From Lumnitzera littorea (Eukaryota > Streptophyta > Magnoliopsida > Myrtales > Combretaceae): a stretch of 64,000 nt of DNA. The notes below the pieces were generated by a model. The model had not been told where the DNA came from. It made no database searches and saw only the letters and a list, made by a program, of their open reading frames with translations. Positions 33,628 through 45,627 of the stretch are shown here, in pieces. A program made the translations under genes and the position numbers. Within the stretch, counting starts at the first letter, position 1. Every line of letters begins with the position of its first letter. The stretch covers positions 89,533,049 through 89,597,048 of the forward strand of contig JAMXBB010000009.1 in the NCBI GenBank assembly GCA_024138015.1, in the 5' to 3' direction.

Positions 33628-34764
33628 CTACCCTCCACAAGCCCAATAAAAAACTCACAAATCCCCTTTCCTCGCTCGCTTTAGCCACTAGATCAGCCCA
33701 AATCACCATCACTACTGTTGCTACTATAGAGGATTCCCAACCTAGATCTAGTGCTCGACCCAAACAACCTTACACCAAGACTCAACCTCGCATGCCTCTC
33801 TCTTGGTCCAAACCAGCTCCAATCCAAGTTGTTAATTTTTTTTTATTTATTCATTTATTTTCCAATTGTAAATGTAAAATATAAAAAAAATGTAAAAAGA
33901 AAAAAGAAAAAGAAAACGAAAGAAAAAAGAGAAAGGAGAAAGTAAAAAAATAATATATTTTTTGTTGCTAAATAAAATAAGATAATAATAAATAATATAA
34001 AAAAATTGAAATGATAATAATATCAAGTATGTGAAAGGTAATCTTTTTATCACTTAGAAAAACATTTTTTTTTCAAATAAGCAAAATAAATAAACCTATG
34101 TTCGAAATTAGGGTACTTTAGAATTTTCCAAAAAAAAAAAAAATTTTCCAATTTATGACCTTGTTTTAGAAATTTCCTTAAATAAACGAAATTGGGTTAA
34201 AAATGTAAATCTAGCGTACTTCCAAATTAAAATAAACCCCACTCACTAAAGTTTTACGGAACGAATTATGAAAGTCTAATTTCAAATAGTGGATACATAG
34301 ATACCCATATGTAAGTGTACGGAACAACTTAAAGTATGGAAATTTTTATTTTTTTTCTTGTGTACATTAATTAAATTAGTCGCATGTGATATAATTATTC
34401 GTTTATTGAAAAAGGGTATTATTGAAAAGCAAGATTAAATTTGGAAAGTTAAAAACTGATACTCATTTAGGGTTTAGTAAGATAGCCCCTGGATCCAGAT
34501 ATCTCGTTTTAGAAAACCGTTTTATAAAATTGGTTTTATCATTAGACTGATAACTAAGTTATAACCAATTCACTCAATTAGTTATAACTTAACTCTTTTT
34601 CCTGACTCTGATCGGGTAGCAACTCCAAAGTGTTTTCAAAATATAAAAAACTAGTTTTATTTAAACCCTAGTCGATGGTCAATATTAAACGGGTAAAGTT
34701 TAATATTGATCAATTTAAAGAAGACTAATTTATAAAAACCAAAAGGAAAAAACTAGGCTCAACA

Positions 34765-35237
34765 TACTTAATCAAACCCTTAGCCTAAATTCTACTTTAG
34801 ATTCTACTACGATAGAGGTGGTGGTGGTGGTACTACACCAAGGACAAAGTATTCCTTGGTCTTGCTAAGGCTATCACTGCTGAAGCTGTCCTTACCCTAG
34901 TACCGGGGCATTAAGGTTTTGCTAGTTTTGAGCAAGGACAAGTAGAAGGATTAAATTGGGGTTTTCAGTAGCCTATCCCCATTAAGGCTGAGAAGAGGTA
35001 TTGGAAGCTGTACCACCACGTCTAAGAGTTCTATAAAGAAAGATTAATTAGAAGCAAGGAAAAACAATTGCAAGGATAGTTATACAAATACAAGGAATAA
35101 CTAACATAAGATAGAATAAAATATCGACTACCAAAGCTCTACTTTAATTTCAGCTTAGCCCTTTCCCTACCTACTCCCTTCACAACTTACTGCCCTACAA
35201 ATAAATAGCCTATGTTTTTTAAGATCCATAATCTATT
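34765..35237 (-). pseudogene. E1 gag N-terminus / leader, cut off by E2
   Basis: After the E2 LTR ends at 34764 the sequence returns to E1. On the minus strand a frame reads TLRRGGTASNTSSQP near 35000-35030, in the style of a chromovirus gag N-terminus, followed by stops. A GGTGGTGGTGGTGG run lies at 34817-34830. By position this connects the PBS (35238) with gag at 19130. Confidence 0.5.
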
Positions 35238-35249
35238 GCTATGATACCA
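35238..35249 (-). other. E1 primer-binding site (decayed initiator Met)
   Basis: TGGTATCATAGC on the minus strand, one mismatch from the TGGTATCAGAGC seen in E3. It lies about 8 bp from the LTR end, farther than the usual 1-3 bp, so the LTR boundary or the spacer has drifted. Confidence 0.7.
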
Positions 35250-35257
35250 TTAAAAGC

Positions 35258-37540
35258 TATAATGCCCTAGAATCTAGGGAGCCATAAGCTTACTACATAG
35301 TAACCTTTAGAGCCGATACATTAAGGCATTTAATAACTTGCTACATGTCTAAACTCCACTATCAATAAAACCATCAATCTCTCATTAAATTTCTCTTCAA
35401 ATAACAAATAAGAGTGGTATATTTCATCATTTAAATTCAAACATACAACACCTGTCTTCATTCAATCCAATTACTGAAAACTCTTTATATGTCTAACAGT
35501 TAACCTTAAAGGGTTCAGACTCTGAAATAAATGTAATATCTCCAAATAAAATAAAATAAAACAAAAGTAAGGAGTCAAAGGCGACCCCTATCAGTCCCTA
35601 AAGTCAAATACATAATTAAAAGAAACTGTTCATCTCTCAATGATATCCATTACTCAAATCATCTACTAAGGAAAACTCGTCCCATTGTCGAAGTAATAGT
35701 ATCTTATTTCCTCATCAAAATAATAATAATTAAAATCTATACTTTCATAGTATTCAATACTTTCTATATTACCAATACCTAAAACTAAAAAATCACAAAT
35801 CCTCGAAGAGTGAGTTATTACCAATACGAAACACAAAATCACATGCGTGTATCATACACATAACAAGAATCATATGCATTCATAAATAGAACTAATGCAA
35901 CAATCACATTTTTATTATCTTTCATTTAACCAGCAAACAACATTGTTCCAGTATCTTAGAACTTAGAGTAACTCTTGACTCCTTGGCATACTACACGTAC
36001 GTATGCATGCATACACTCACACGCATGCACTCACATACATACACACATACGTACACACATGCGCATGCACATATGCACACACACACATGTACATGCGCAC
36101 GTGCAACACATATGCACGCGCGAGTATGTACGCACACATACACATACATACAGACACATACACGCCCAAAGATATACATATAGATCTATAATATGGGTGT
36201 AGATCTTATCCATCACCCAAGCAACCCTTCCTATATATAACTAGGTCATCTCAATACAAAACCTCTATCATGAGACAATCATTAGGTGCTTCATCAACAC
36301 ACTGAACCCCACCAATGGAAAGTCAAAGTCAAGCACATGCAACACAACAATTAATAGGCTAAGTTTCATTTAATTCCATTTAATGAACTACACTAGTCAA
36401 GCATACAAAACATGCAAGTGTCCCATACTTGAATCCAAAGAGTAATTGCTACTATTTTTAGTGTCTAAACTAAGAGTAAGTTTAGAATCAACACCTAGTA
36501 ATGAATAAAGCAAAGTTTAGAATCTACTTTCTAAAAAGTTCTTTCATATCTTAACTTAGATTCAATTCCAAAATCCTACTTGAATCTTGGGTTAAGTTGT
36601 TGTTATCTATGCTTTTGGGATAATTTAAAATCCTAAGATGATCTAGATTGGTTTAGGTTATGAGTTGGAAGGCTAGAAAGCAAGAAAAGAAGAACAAGAA
36701 GGTGAAACAAGTACATGGGCAAGAATCATGGTCATGATATTTAGCTGTAGTTCTTATTCTTGTATAAGGGAATGACCACAGGTAGTGACCATGGCCGTAA
36801 ACCATAGTTATGGTCCTCTTGTCCTTAAATTTCCCTCTCTTCTATACGCACAACTCCATAAGACTCCTAAAGACAAACATGGTCATAATCACGGCCATGG
36901 TCCTTAGCCGTATTTCCCTTTAACTTCGAATTTCTCCTTCAATCACCACTCTAAATCATCCATTCTACAACTATTATAACTTCGACACATCACCCAACCT
37001 CCATACATTCAACAATAACCCCTCAAACATAAAGATCAATCAAATCACCAAATCAACATACACAAAACCAACCCTAGTCTATTCTATAATCATGAAACTT
37101 TAGATTAAAGGGGGGTACCTACGCTTTTCCTTGCTACAACGATACCAAGGAATTAATTATACAGCTTCACCTTGCTACAATACGTATATTCTATTAATTT
37201 TAACATCCTTTCCATGGAAAAACATACAATGTGATGTACACTAGGGTCAACTTAACTTGTAATTGTAGTTTTGTAGTAATTTAGCCCTTTTCTTATGATT
37301 TTCAATACCAAGGGTGTTGAGATCCGAATTTTAGGGTTCCAAGAGTAAAGACAGCAAAAAGGATTTTGTAGTTTAAGCAAGGTCAAATAGAGTTCAGGTT
37401 AAGAAAAGGTTCTAGTCTTTTATTGACTTAAATGCCCCTGCATAAGTCAATTAGATACAATACCAAGCCTCTCTTATATTTCAATATCTTATTTTATTTA
37501 AATCCCTTTTTGCTTGTATTTTATTTTTGTAGGCTTTACA
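35258..37540 (-). mobile_element. E1 5' LTR (right copy)
   Basis: 2,283 bp. It lacks S1 and so shows the uninterrupted LTR. It contains a purine/pyrimidine-alternating CA/TG tract at 35989-36172 where the left copy has (TA)n next to S1. 36700-37330 matches 13780-14400 (GGTTATGAGTTGGAAGGCTA, ATCCGAATTTTAGGGTTC). Open frames at 35975-36216 on both strands are caused by the CA repeat. Confidence 0.88.
35989..36172. repeat. Alternating purine-pyrimidine (CA/CG/TA) tract
   Basis: About 180 bp of CACACA, CATACA, GCATGC, GCGCATGC and CACGTACG mixtures, almost strictly alternating purine and pyrimidine. Such sequence is prone to Z-DNA. It lies inside the E1 5' LTR. Confidence 0.9.
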
Positions 37541-38987
37541 CTATAAATACTCAATCATACCTCCTCATAACTTTAGAAGCTCCAAAGTTCATAAAAACAG
37601 TATAAGACTTTGAAACCTCTACTCTAAAAGATCAAATGAGGTTTATGTAAAGAATGAGTCAATATTTAATCGAGAACAATTAAGCTAATATTTAACAGCC
37701 CCCTTACCTATCAGAAGTGGGCTTAAGTCAATGTTATAAAATTCAAATTGACCTGTACAATCCAATCTAATTTAACCCAACTCTTCCATAAAGTTATTTC
37801 AATTGAACCACAGTCTAACCTAATTTATCCCTTTAACTACTAACCCTTTCACATATCCAGGTTAACTACAAAGGTTGGGTTTGACAACATTTGTTTAAGT
37901 TACTAAAACTACCTTTTCCCCTCCCCACCATTTCTCTTTATGTCCTCTATTCAAGTGTTGCTCATGTATCTCTCCTCTAAAGTTACTTCAATAAAAGGCT
38001 CATGCAATATTTACGTAACAACTAAAACTCTATCCCTACATCTACAGGTGTTACATCCTTATACAAAAATGATTATGCATAGAATATAAAAATCTAGTTT
38101 TGGTTTTAATCTTATTTATAATTTAAACCATATGGTTTAATTTATTTCCAGCTCTTAATCACAAACTTTTAATGGAAAACAGCTAAAACTAGAATTAGCC
38201 ATGCAGTAAGTAATTAGAGAAAAAATATTTTTTGTTTAAAGATGTAGCCTTTTGAAATATAGGTAAATAAATATATGACAAACAATCATAAAATATATAT
38301 ATATATATATATCGATTTAAAATTAAACTTCGTATGAGCTTTATTTCATAATTTCTTAGCACTCATTTTCTAGTAATAGATGATATAATCAACACATCAT
38401 ACAAACTCATGAATCCACTTGCTACTCAATTCAAACTGTCTCTAGGCTGCAAATTTTCGCTTGACTCGGCTTATACATGATCTGATTTGGGTCTTAAAAA
38501 GTTTTGGTTTGAATACTTTTAATATCGAAAATCCGAAAAGAACCGTAAAATCAAATCATGTCGACCCTTACCGTACCAACCACAAGCCCATAAACAACAA
38601 CTGCACATCCCTGGTCATTGACTTAGCCCATGATGGGCTGGCACATTCTAACATGTCTTAGCCCATTAGTTAATCAGGTTGGAGTTTTAATTAGTGAACT
38701 AAGTTAATTTGTCGGGTTCGTCTACACGGCTTTACTGTCCAAAGTTTGAGCAGATGAGACTTCAAAAATAGATCAATCTTATTCAAAAAGAAAAATGTTT
38801 TAATAGGTGTTAGATACCATGTGTATGTGTATAGATAGTATGTAACTATGAATCCTATATTAACATATCAAATATAAGTGATATATAATTATTAATTATA
38901 TCTCAACATAAGAGTTCTCTTAAAAACTATTTCTATTATTATCATCAAATGTTCGAATATAATTAATATTTACACATCTGTATACTC
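37541..38987. other. E1 right flank, no gene seen
   Basis: AT-rich. 38297-38324 is (TA)n. 38620-38645 has the short palindrome GCCCATGATGGGC. The open frame at 38461-38661 has no recognisable motif. ACTGCACATCCCTG at ~38600-38613 looks like a hAT-type terminus but has no partner. Confidence 0.4.
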
Positions 38988-39530
38988 GTGAAACCCGTTC
39001 TCGATAGAAAAGGGGAACAGGGTTTGAATGCAAGTAGGGTTTTTATGGGCTGCATCCGAGGACCCAATGAATTATTTATATCAATTACAACACCAAATCA
39101 GGCATCCAGACTGAGAGTAGCTGGCTTTGCCTTTTCTTCTCCGTTTCCCAAACGGTCCGTATCCACCGTCTGAACCGAACAGCCAAACGCTGTCCTTTTC
39201 CATCCACGCTAGTTCCAGAAAATGAGTATTACACAAGTGAAGTTGACCGTCAGATGTGAATATGCATTAATCTGAACCATCCGTTACAGCGCGTGGTCTG
39301 CACGCTGATATTTTATTGTGCCACGGTTTGAATATACGATATAGCTGTAGATTTTGGCGGAAAAAAAAAAGGGGTATAGCTGTAGTTTTATTGGTGGTGG
39401 TCTGGGTCCTACGCTTGCATTAATTGAGAGTAGGTTTCTGTACGTGTCCCGCGGTTGATCTTTGTCTCCGCGTTACACGATCTAATGTTCCGCGTTTCTT
39501 TTCTAATCTGACAAACGATCCTTTTCTATG
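38988..39530. promoter_or_regulatory. GC-richer island, possible promoter or gene fragment
   Basis: This stretch has a clearly different base composition from its neighbours (GTCCCGCGGTTGATC, CCGCGTTACACGATC, ACAGCGCGTGGTCTGC) and no detectable repeat in the window. Strings such as CCGTCAGATGTGAA and GAACCATCCGTTACAGCG resemble promoter-proximal DNA of plant genes. No open frame of note; the 61-codon frame at 38988-39173 starts with GTG and has no domain. It could be the upstream end of a lost or unannotated gene. Confidence 0.3.
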
Positions 39531-41833
39531 CATAGCTATCGAAGTTTGAATTTCCAAAATTGTATACTTATCTTTCTCGAATTTTTCGAGGGATTCAAAA
39601 CAAATCTTCTCCGCTAAATTGGTATTTATGTCGTTAAATTCTAACGATTTTAGTAAAATTATATATTTATCATCAAAATTTTTTCTTAATGTAACATTAA
39701 AGTATTTTTTAAATTAAATATATAATGTTATAATTTTTTGACCGATTTATCACTTGATTTAATTGTGTAGTTCCAAAAGGAAAAACAAGAAAAGAGGATT
39801 CAACCTCAAAAGACAAATTGATACTTTATTCAAAGAAAAAAATTTAATATTTAAAAGCTTATAAATATAATTTTTTTAAAAATTGTATACTATCTTCAAT
39901 ATGCATGAATAGACTAGAATAATGACGATTTCCAATTTCATTCCCTTTTTTTATATTTAAAATTGTGTAAATCACGATTTCAGTTTTAAAAAGGAATCAC
40001 GATTCTATTATATTTTTAAGTAGATAGAATAGTGATTCTATCTCTCACAAATCAAATTTCTTATTTAATTTTAAATTTAATTATAACATTCAATAATTAT
40101 ATATTATATTCTATAAATATTTCCAAACTACGAAAATGATTTGTCATTCCACCTCCTTTTTCATTCTAACCTATTTTAATATAAACTATTCCTACATACC
40201 AAACTTCATTACAATGTATTTATAATTTTTAATGTTACTATAATGTATAAAAGGTTTACCTTTACCGATAATAAAGTAAATATACGAGTAAGAAATATAG
40301 AAATGAAATTTTTCTATATGTGTGTAGATAATTTATTACCAACAAATACTGATTTTGCACCCGATTCAACCCACAATCTAACGTGAAGTGTAACGACATT
40401 TCCTTTTTGACTAATATAACCAAATTTTACACTGCATAACCAACAAAAGCAAATCTGGCAAAATCATGTGCTAATTGGACAATAATCAGATTGGATATAA
40501 GACATATCAAGAAATAGTTATTACCATTAATATTTTTTTCCCTTTCCAATAGTTACTTTAAACCACCAAAGAGAAATAATATCGAAATCACTCCTTAAAA
40601 TTTGATGTCTTTTTCCAATTTTACATATAACTAGTTAAAGAGCTCACACAATATGTGGATAATAATTTAAATAATGATTATGATGTTTTCTAAACAAAAA
40701 ATATAAATATAATCCAATAATTTTTATGTGTTATAAAAAATATATTAAAAATTATTTAAACAATATAAGGTTCTACGAATAACTCTTTATGTATAATTTT
40801 TTTAATATTCAATGGAAAAAAAATATATAAAGTGATTATATGAGATCATGAAAGGAAAAAAATTAAAAAAGGAAAATTTGATATTTCTCTTATACATACT
40901 TTATATCATAGTCTTTTTGCTCCTTACAACCAAGTGTATATAAGAGTTGCATAAAATCTCAAGTAAAAATATATGTTTCTTTAATAATTAAATATTAAAG
41001 AGGATGGAGTAGTTTTATAATAACATGGAACATAAAGGTTGTGTTTGGTAGTTTAACAATTTATTAATAGAAAAAAATTAAATAATAATAGTAATTATTA
41101 TTTACAATATGATGATATAATAAAAATTATGAGAATATATTATATTAAATTATTCTCTTATTATAATAGGCTACTGCTTTTGAAATTATAAAAAATTTAA
41201 AAAGTAAAAAGCCAATTTGTTAATGATGAGATAAAAAGAAAGATTATAAAAAAAGAAAAAAGCTTTCAAAACTTTCTACCATAATATGATTTAAAAAATA
41301 AAAATATCAATACATTAATGATGAGATAAAAAGAATATATACAAAAAAAGAAAGGGCTTCAGAAATCATATTTTAAAATATAATGTTTTTATTACCTTTA
41401 TAAGTTCTCTTTTGTTTTTCTTTTTTCCTTTGGTCTTCATAACTCTTAATGTAATATAAGAAAATACAAAGATATATGTATACTTTTTTTCTTATACGTA
41501 TTTATCATATCATAGTCTTTTTATACTACATGGAAGGCCTAACTTTTATGTTGAAGTTTTTTCTTTTTCCCTATATTTCTAGACATTAATTTTACAAATA
41601 ATTAAATATATAGTTTTCTCAAAATGTATGCTTTACGAAATTAATATTCTTAAATTTACACACGTTATAGCACAGCTTTAGCTAGTGCTACTTTAATTTG
41701 GTTAAATACATTTATGTCTCTACGTATGTCTACATATATCTATCCTCTTGATTGCAATCAAACCATTAGCAAGGTAATGAAAACAATTAGTATCAATTGA
41801 GAATACTTAAAAGTTGCTATCTTACTATAACAT
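39531..41833. other. AT-rich DNA with MITE-like fragments, no gene
   Basis: 39980-40035 forms a hairpin (ATCACGATTCTAT with ATAGAATAGTGAT). 40140-40205 ends in CTATTCCTACATACCAAAC, in the style of a MITE terminus. 41040-41210 contains GTGTTTGGTAG and GGCTACTGCTTTTG strings like hAT MITE ends. 41213-41390 has a ~95-bp direct duplication (TTAATGATGAGATAAAAAGA twice). No coding sequence. Confidence 0.35.
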
Positions 41834-42860
41834 TTAATTAAAACAACACTCAACAATTATTATGTTTTGGATGATACTCGTTCACTTTAATGCTTACCTA
41901 CATAATAAATATGATTAAATAACAGAAGTATGGATAAAAACATAAAGGTAATTGAGACTAAGAAAATAAAATGTGAAAAATATTATATTCTTAATGCAAT
42001 CTTTGACAAAGAAGCTGTATCATCATTAACTAAATATATGTATATATATTTTGATTATCTTTATTATATTGAATCATAAAGGCCATTAACATCATTAGGC
42101 AATAATTAAAAATTTCACATTAACTTTTAATATCTCATTACTACATTAAATTAAAACAACATTTGTCAATTATTAAGTTGTAGCATTGAATTAAAACAAC
42201 ATTTGACAATTATTATGTTTTAAATAATATTCGTTCACTTTAATGCTTACCTACATAATAAATATGATAAGATAACACAAAAATATAAAAGGGATTAAGA
42301 GCAGGAAAATACAATGTGAAAAATATTATATCCTTAATGTAATCTTTAATTAAGAGTAGCATCATTAACTGAATATATGTATATATATTTCCATTACCTT
42401 TATTATATTGAAGCCAATATTATGATTATAAAGGCCATTAATATCATTTGGTAATATTTAAAAATTGCACATTAGCTTTTAATATCTTATTACTACATCA
42501 AATTAAAACAACATTTGATAGTTATTTTGTTATAAATATGATAAGATAACCGAAGTATGAATAAAAACATCAAGATGATTGAAAGTAAGAAAATAAAATG
42601 TGAAAAATATTATATCCTTAATTTAATCATTAATTAAGAATATAGCATCATTAACTAAATATATGTATATATATATATATATTATTTTTATTACATTGAA
42701 GCCATTATTACAATCATAAAGGCCATTAACATCATTGGCAATATTTAAAAATTCCACATTTGCTTTTAGTATCTCATTACTACATTAAATTAAAACAACA
42801 TTTGACAATTATTTTATTTTAAATAATATTCATTACTTTAATAGTTTCATATTTATAGTG
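41834..42860 (+). repeat. ~290-350-bp tandem repeat, about 3.4 copies
   Basis: ATTAAAACAACATTTGACAA-type blocks begin near 41838, 42185, 42502 and 42790. GTGAAAAATATTATAT recurs near 41970, 42315 and 42598. CATCATTAACTAAATATATG recurs near 42023, 42360 and 42647. AAAGGCCATTAA recurs near 42079, 42441 and 42719. Units vary in length by deletions and by growth of an internal (TA)n. AT-rich and non-coding. Confidence 0.85.
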
Positions 42861-45239
42861 AAAAATGAAAAAAGTAAAAGTTATTTGATCCTTTAATCAA
42901 TCTTTGACTACAAACTCATAATATCTCTTAATGTCAAGTACACATAGACTATTATTGTTATAAAGACATTTAATGCATAAAAATAAAAGGACTAAAAAAA
43001 ATTTAAAAAATAGAGAATGTCAAACTCATGTAAAAGACAAAGCTTTTCTTCTAAATTTCATACTTAAAAAAAAAAACAAAAAAATGTAAATCATTTTCTA
43101 TTCATATCTTATTAAAAAAAAAAAAAAACTTCTCCTTTTGAATCATAGATTATTCACATCTTCATCAATCAATTATTCTTAACAACTATTTTTATATTTT
43201 TATTGCCTCTTTAGGTTTTTGAGAAATTATTACTCCTTTAAATTCCCTTATAGTGACATTTTTAATAATGGAAAGTTAATTCTTATTTCCATTATATTGT
43301 TCAAATGTCCTTGATACTTATGTTTATGACTTTATTGTTTCACTCATTATTGCTCCTTTATATTCTCTAAAAGCATACAAACATTTAAATTTTAAGTTTC
43401 CATAATAATAAAATGTTAATTTTTATTTAAATTGATTATCTCTTAACTATTCTTAATTCCTATTTCTATACATTTAATACCTATCAATTTATAGAAAGTA
43501 TTGCTAATTTAAATTCCACTAAATACAATTATTTACATTTTTAAATTTCTATAATAATGAAATATTAATTATTATATCTATTGATCATCTCATCTCTTTG
43601 TAAAAATATGCTATGTCCATAATTTAAACTTTCCATTAGATAGAACCATTCAAATTCCATTATTTTCTATCATCTATTTATCTTTATGATACATAATTTT
43701 CCTAGGTTTTTTCCTTTTCCAATTAACGACACAATTTAAATTATTTTTATTCTTACCAGTTACTCTCTTAATCTCTATTATCCAATATAGTTGTCTTAAA
43801 AAGAACCAACATCTATGTATGTTACTTTCAAAAAGGAAAAAAGAATATAAACATTAATTTTTATACTCTTTAATTGCTTTTTTGTAAAGTATATGTTATG
43901 GCTATTGAATTTCTATGATATATTCAATAGAAAAAAAAAAAAAGGAAATATAGATAGTTCGAAATTTAATGGCCTTTTTTGTTACTAATTTTTCCATAAA
44001 ATGGGCCTCGTTTCTTGAACTATAGTAAATTCCTCATTTTCATGCCTCTTAATGTAATTGCAAAAGATAATAAGATAGAATTACAATGAAATTGAAAAAA
44101 GCGCGATATATTCTAAAATAAAATACATAATTTATACTTAAAATAATATATATATATGTACAAAAAAGTGGATAAAGAATAAGTTATCTAATAGACATAA
44201 CAAAATTACTAAATTGGGGTTAAAAAGACTTTTTTCCTCTATGGGTTAGAAAAATATCGAATATCCCCAACTTACATATTATCTTCATCGATGATCTTTT
44301 TTCTAAAAAGTGTACACATTAATTTCCATAAATTAAACTTTTCATAAAGTAAGAATCCATTCAAAATCCAACTTTTTTTTTTAGTTATTTGTCTTTAGAA
44401 AAAACAAAGTACGTGTAAATTCTTATATCCCTTAGTTGTTTATTGTAAGACATATGTTATGCTATCTAAACACCTATATCGTTGTTAAACATGTACTTCA
44501 ACACTATCGAAATCAAGGGTAGATTAAAAGGGGCAATGGGGAGATTTGATCGTCTTAGCAATGTTCGCTACACACTAGGATTTGATACTATCAGATTGTG
44601 GACTTTTATAGATAGATAGGACATGTCAAGGGTTTCTTTATGGGGGTCTCTATGGTATCACTACTAATCCAACATTATCGTAATGTTGGTGAATCTACAC
44701 CATCCATTTACCAAAACTAAATCTAGACCATTGTTTTTATTAAAATATCGTAACATATAACCTAAAGTACACGTTAATGGGTTTTGAGAATTAAAAAAAT
44801 GAATTCAATAATAACAAAACCAAATGAAATAAGAAATCTTTAAACCTAAAAAGAGAAACACACTTTCACTTACTCTCTCAAAGTAAAAAGGAACTCCATT
44901 ATGGTAGAAATGTCCCAATCATAGTATAGAAGAATTTTGCATTCTTGATTAATATGATCCTTGAAGAATTCATTCAAGTATGTTTTCTCATAATTTTCTT
45001 ATACCTCTTTCATTGAACTTTTTTTTTATTATTATTATGTTAGGGTTTATGATTTTTTCATTTGATTCAACTATTGATAGTAGATGTTGCGATTTTTATG
45101 TCTTTTTTTTATTATCATATTGTTGGGTTTTTGTTTATGGGATTGCATTAGGACCTAAGATTCAATGTCTTGTTCAAGTAAAATTAGGGTTTGAAAAATC
45201 TATGTTGGGGTTTGCTACTGTCGAGTAAAACTATGGATA
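42861..45239. other. AT-rich DNA without recognisable features
   Basis: Long A and T runs and no coding motif. The 82-codon frame at 44980-45228 is hydrophobic and starts in a T-rich run; I cannot support it as a gene. Confidence 0.35.
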
Positions 45240-45537
45240 GTCTACTGTGTTTGTTGACAATTTGTTGGGGGAGGAAAAAAACACTTTCAATTTTCTATCA
45301 ATTGACTGTTGACATAAAATCAAAAGTGTATTTTCCCTACCCAACAAACTGTTGATAGACAATGACCTGTCGGTAATCATCACATGGCAAATGACATGTT
45401 GACAATTTATTGTCATTATCGACATTTAGGTGTAATTAAGTTAAGTTATTAGGAAGTTTTTGTTGATAACTTTTTTTTATCTATCAATAGATATTTGCTA
45501 CTCCTTACTATCGAATTTTTATAATTCAATTGATGCT

Positions 45538-45627
45538 TAGTTTTGGTGATTTTGTTATCACACGGTACAAGTTTGTGATCATAGTTTTGGTAATTTTGTT
45601 ATCATATGGTATAGGTTTGTGATCATT
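45538..45627 (+). repeat. ~46-bp direct duplication
   Basis: TTTTGGTGATTTTGTTATCA, CACGGTACAAGTTTGTGATCAT is followed at once by TTTTGGTAATTTTGTTATCA, TATGGTATAGGTTTGTGATCAT. Two units with a few transitions. Confidence 0.9.

Larger units (their letters stand above)
19136..34764 (+). mobile_element. E2: LTR retrotransposon inserted in E1, mostly missing inside
   Basis: A TGTAGACACC terminus interrupts E1 gag at 19136. A GGCTCAACA terminus at 34764 hands back to E1 gag leader sequence. The 3' LTR (25509-34764, 2.64 kb after removing E3) is complete. The 5' LTR breaks off at about 20757 in the palindrome hinge. Only the last ~2.7 kb of internal sequence (22789-25508) is present and it holds no recognisable gag or pol. 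Flanking 5-mers are TATCT (19131-19135) and TACTT (34765-34769), only three of five matching, so the TSD is weak. LTR termini resemble Tat-lineage elements, but no coding domain confirms that. Confidence 0.7.
25509..34764 (+). mobile_element. E2 3' LTR, interrupted by E3
   Basis: 25509-27020 and 33633-34764 form one 2.64-kb LTR, TGTAGACACC to GGCTCAACA. The first half aligns with the 5' LTR (ATAAGCACTT, GCCACGTGTCA, CTAACCGCCACCTAAACC). The join at the E3 site restores CATCCTCCCTACCCTCC as in the 5' LTR. A GGTAGCAACTCC string near 34615 corresponds to the GGTGGCGACTC motif of S1. 33840-34480 is A/T-rich with long A and T runs. No coding sequence is supported, including the frames at 33567-34053. 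Confidence 0.8.
9977..37540 (-). mobile_element. E1: old Ty3/gypsy chromovirus-like retrotransposon, host of nested insertions
   Basis: Two related ~2.1-2.3-kb LTRs (9977-14632 after removing an insert, and 35258-37540) bracket a gag-pol remnant read on the minus strand. Both LTRs start TATAA (TG decayed to TA) and end GCTTTACA on the plus strand. The flanking 5-mers are CTACA (9972-9976) and CTATA (37541-37545), four of five matching, as expected of an old TSD. A polypurine tract adjoins the left LTR and a TGGTATCATAGC primer site lies next to the right LTR. Domain order on the minus strand is gag, protease, RT, RNase H, integrase, chromodomain, which is the chromovirus (Tekay/Del-like) order. 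Later elements S1, E2 and E3 account for the rest of the 27.6 kb. Confidence 0.85.

Noticed and set aside
35975..36216. Five overlapping His/Thr- or Cys/Val-rich open frames on both strands
   Set aside because: All are translations of the CA/TG alternating tract.
38600..38613. ACTGCACATCCCTG, like a hAT terminal inverted repeat
   Set aside because: No matching CAGGGATG-type partner and no 8-bp duplication was found within several kb on either side.
44980..45228. 82-codon hydrophobic open frame that could be a membrane peptide
   Set aside because: T-rich DNA gives Phe/Leu/Ile runs by chance; no start context, homology or neighbouring exon supports it.
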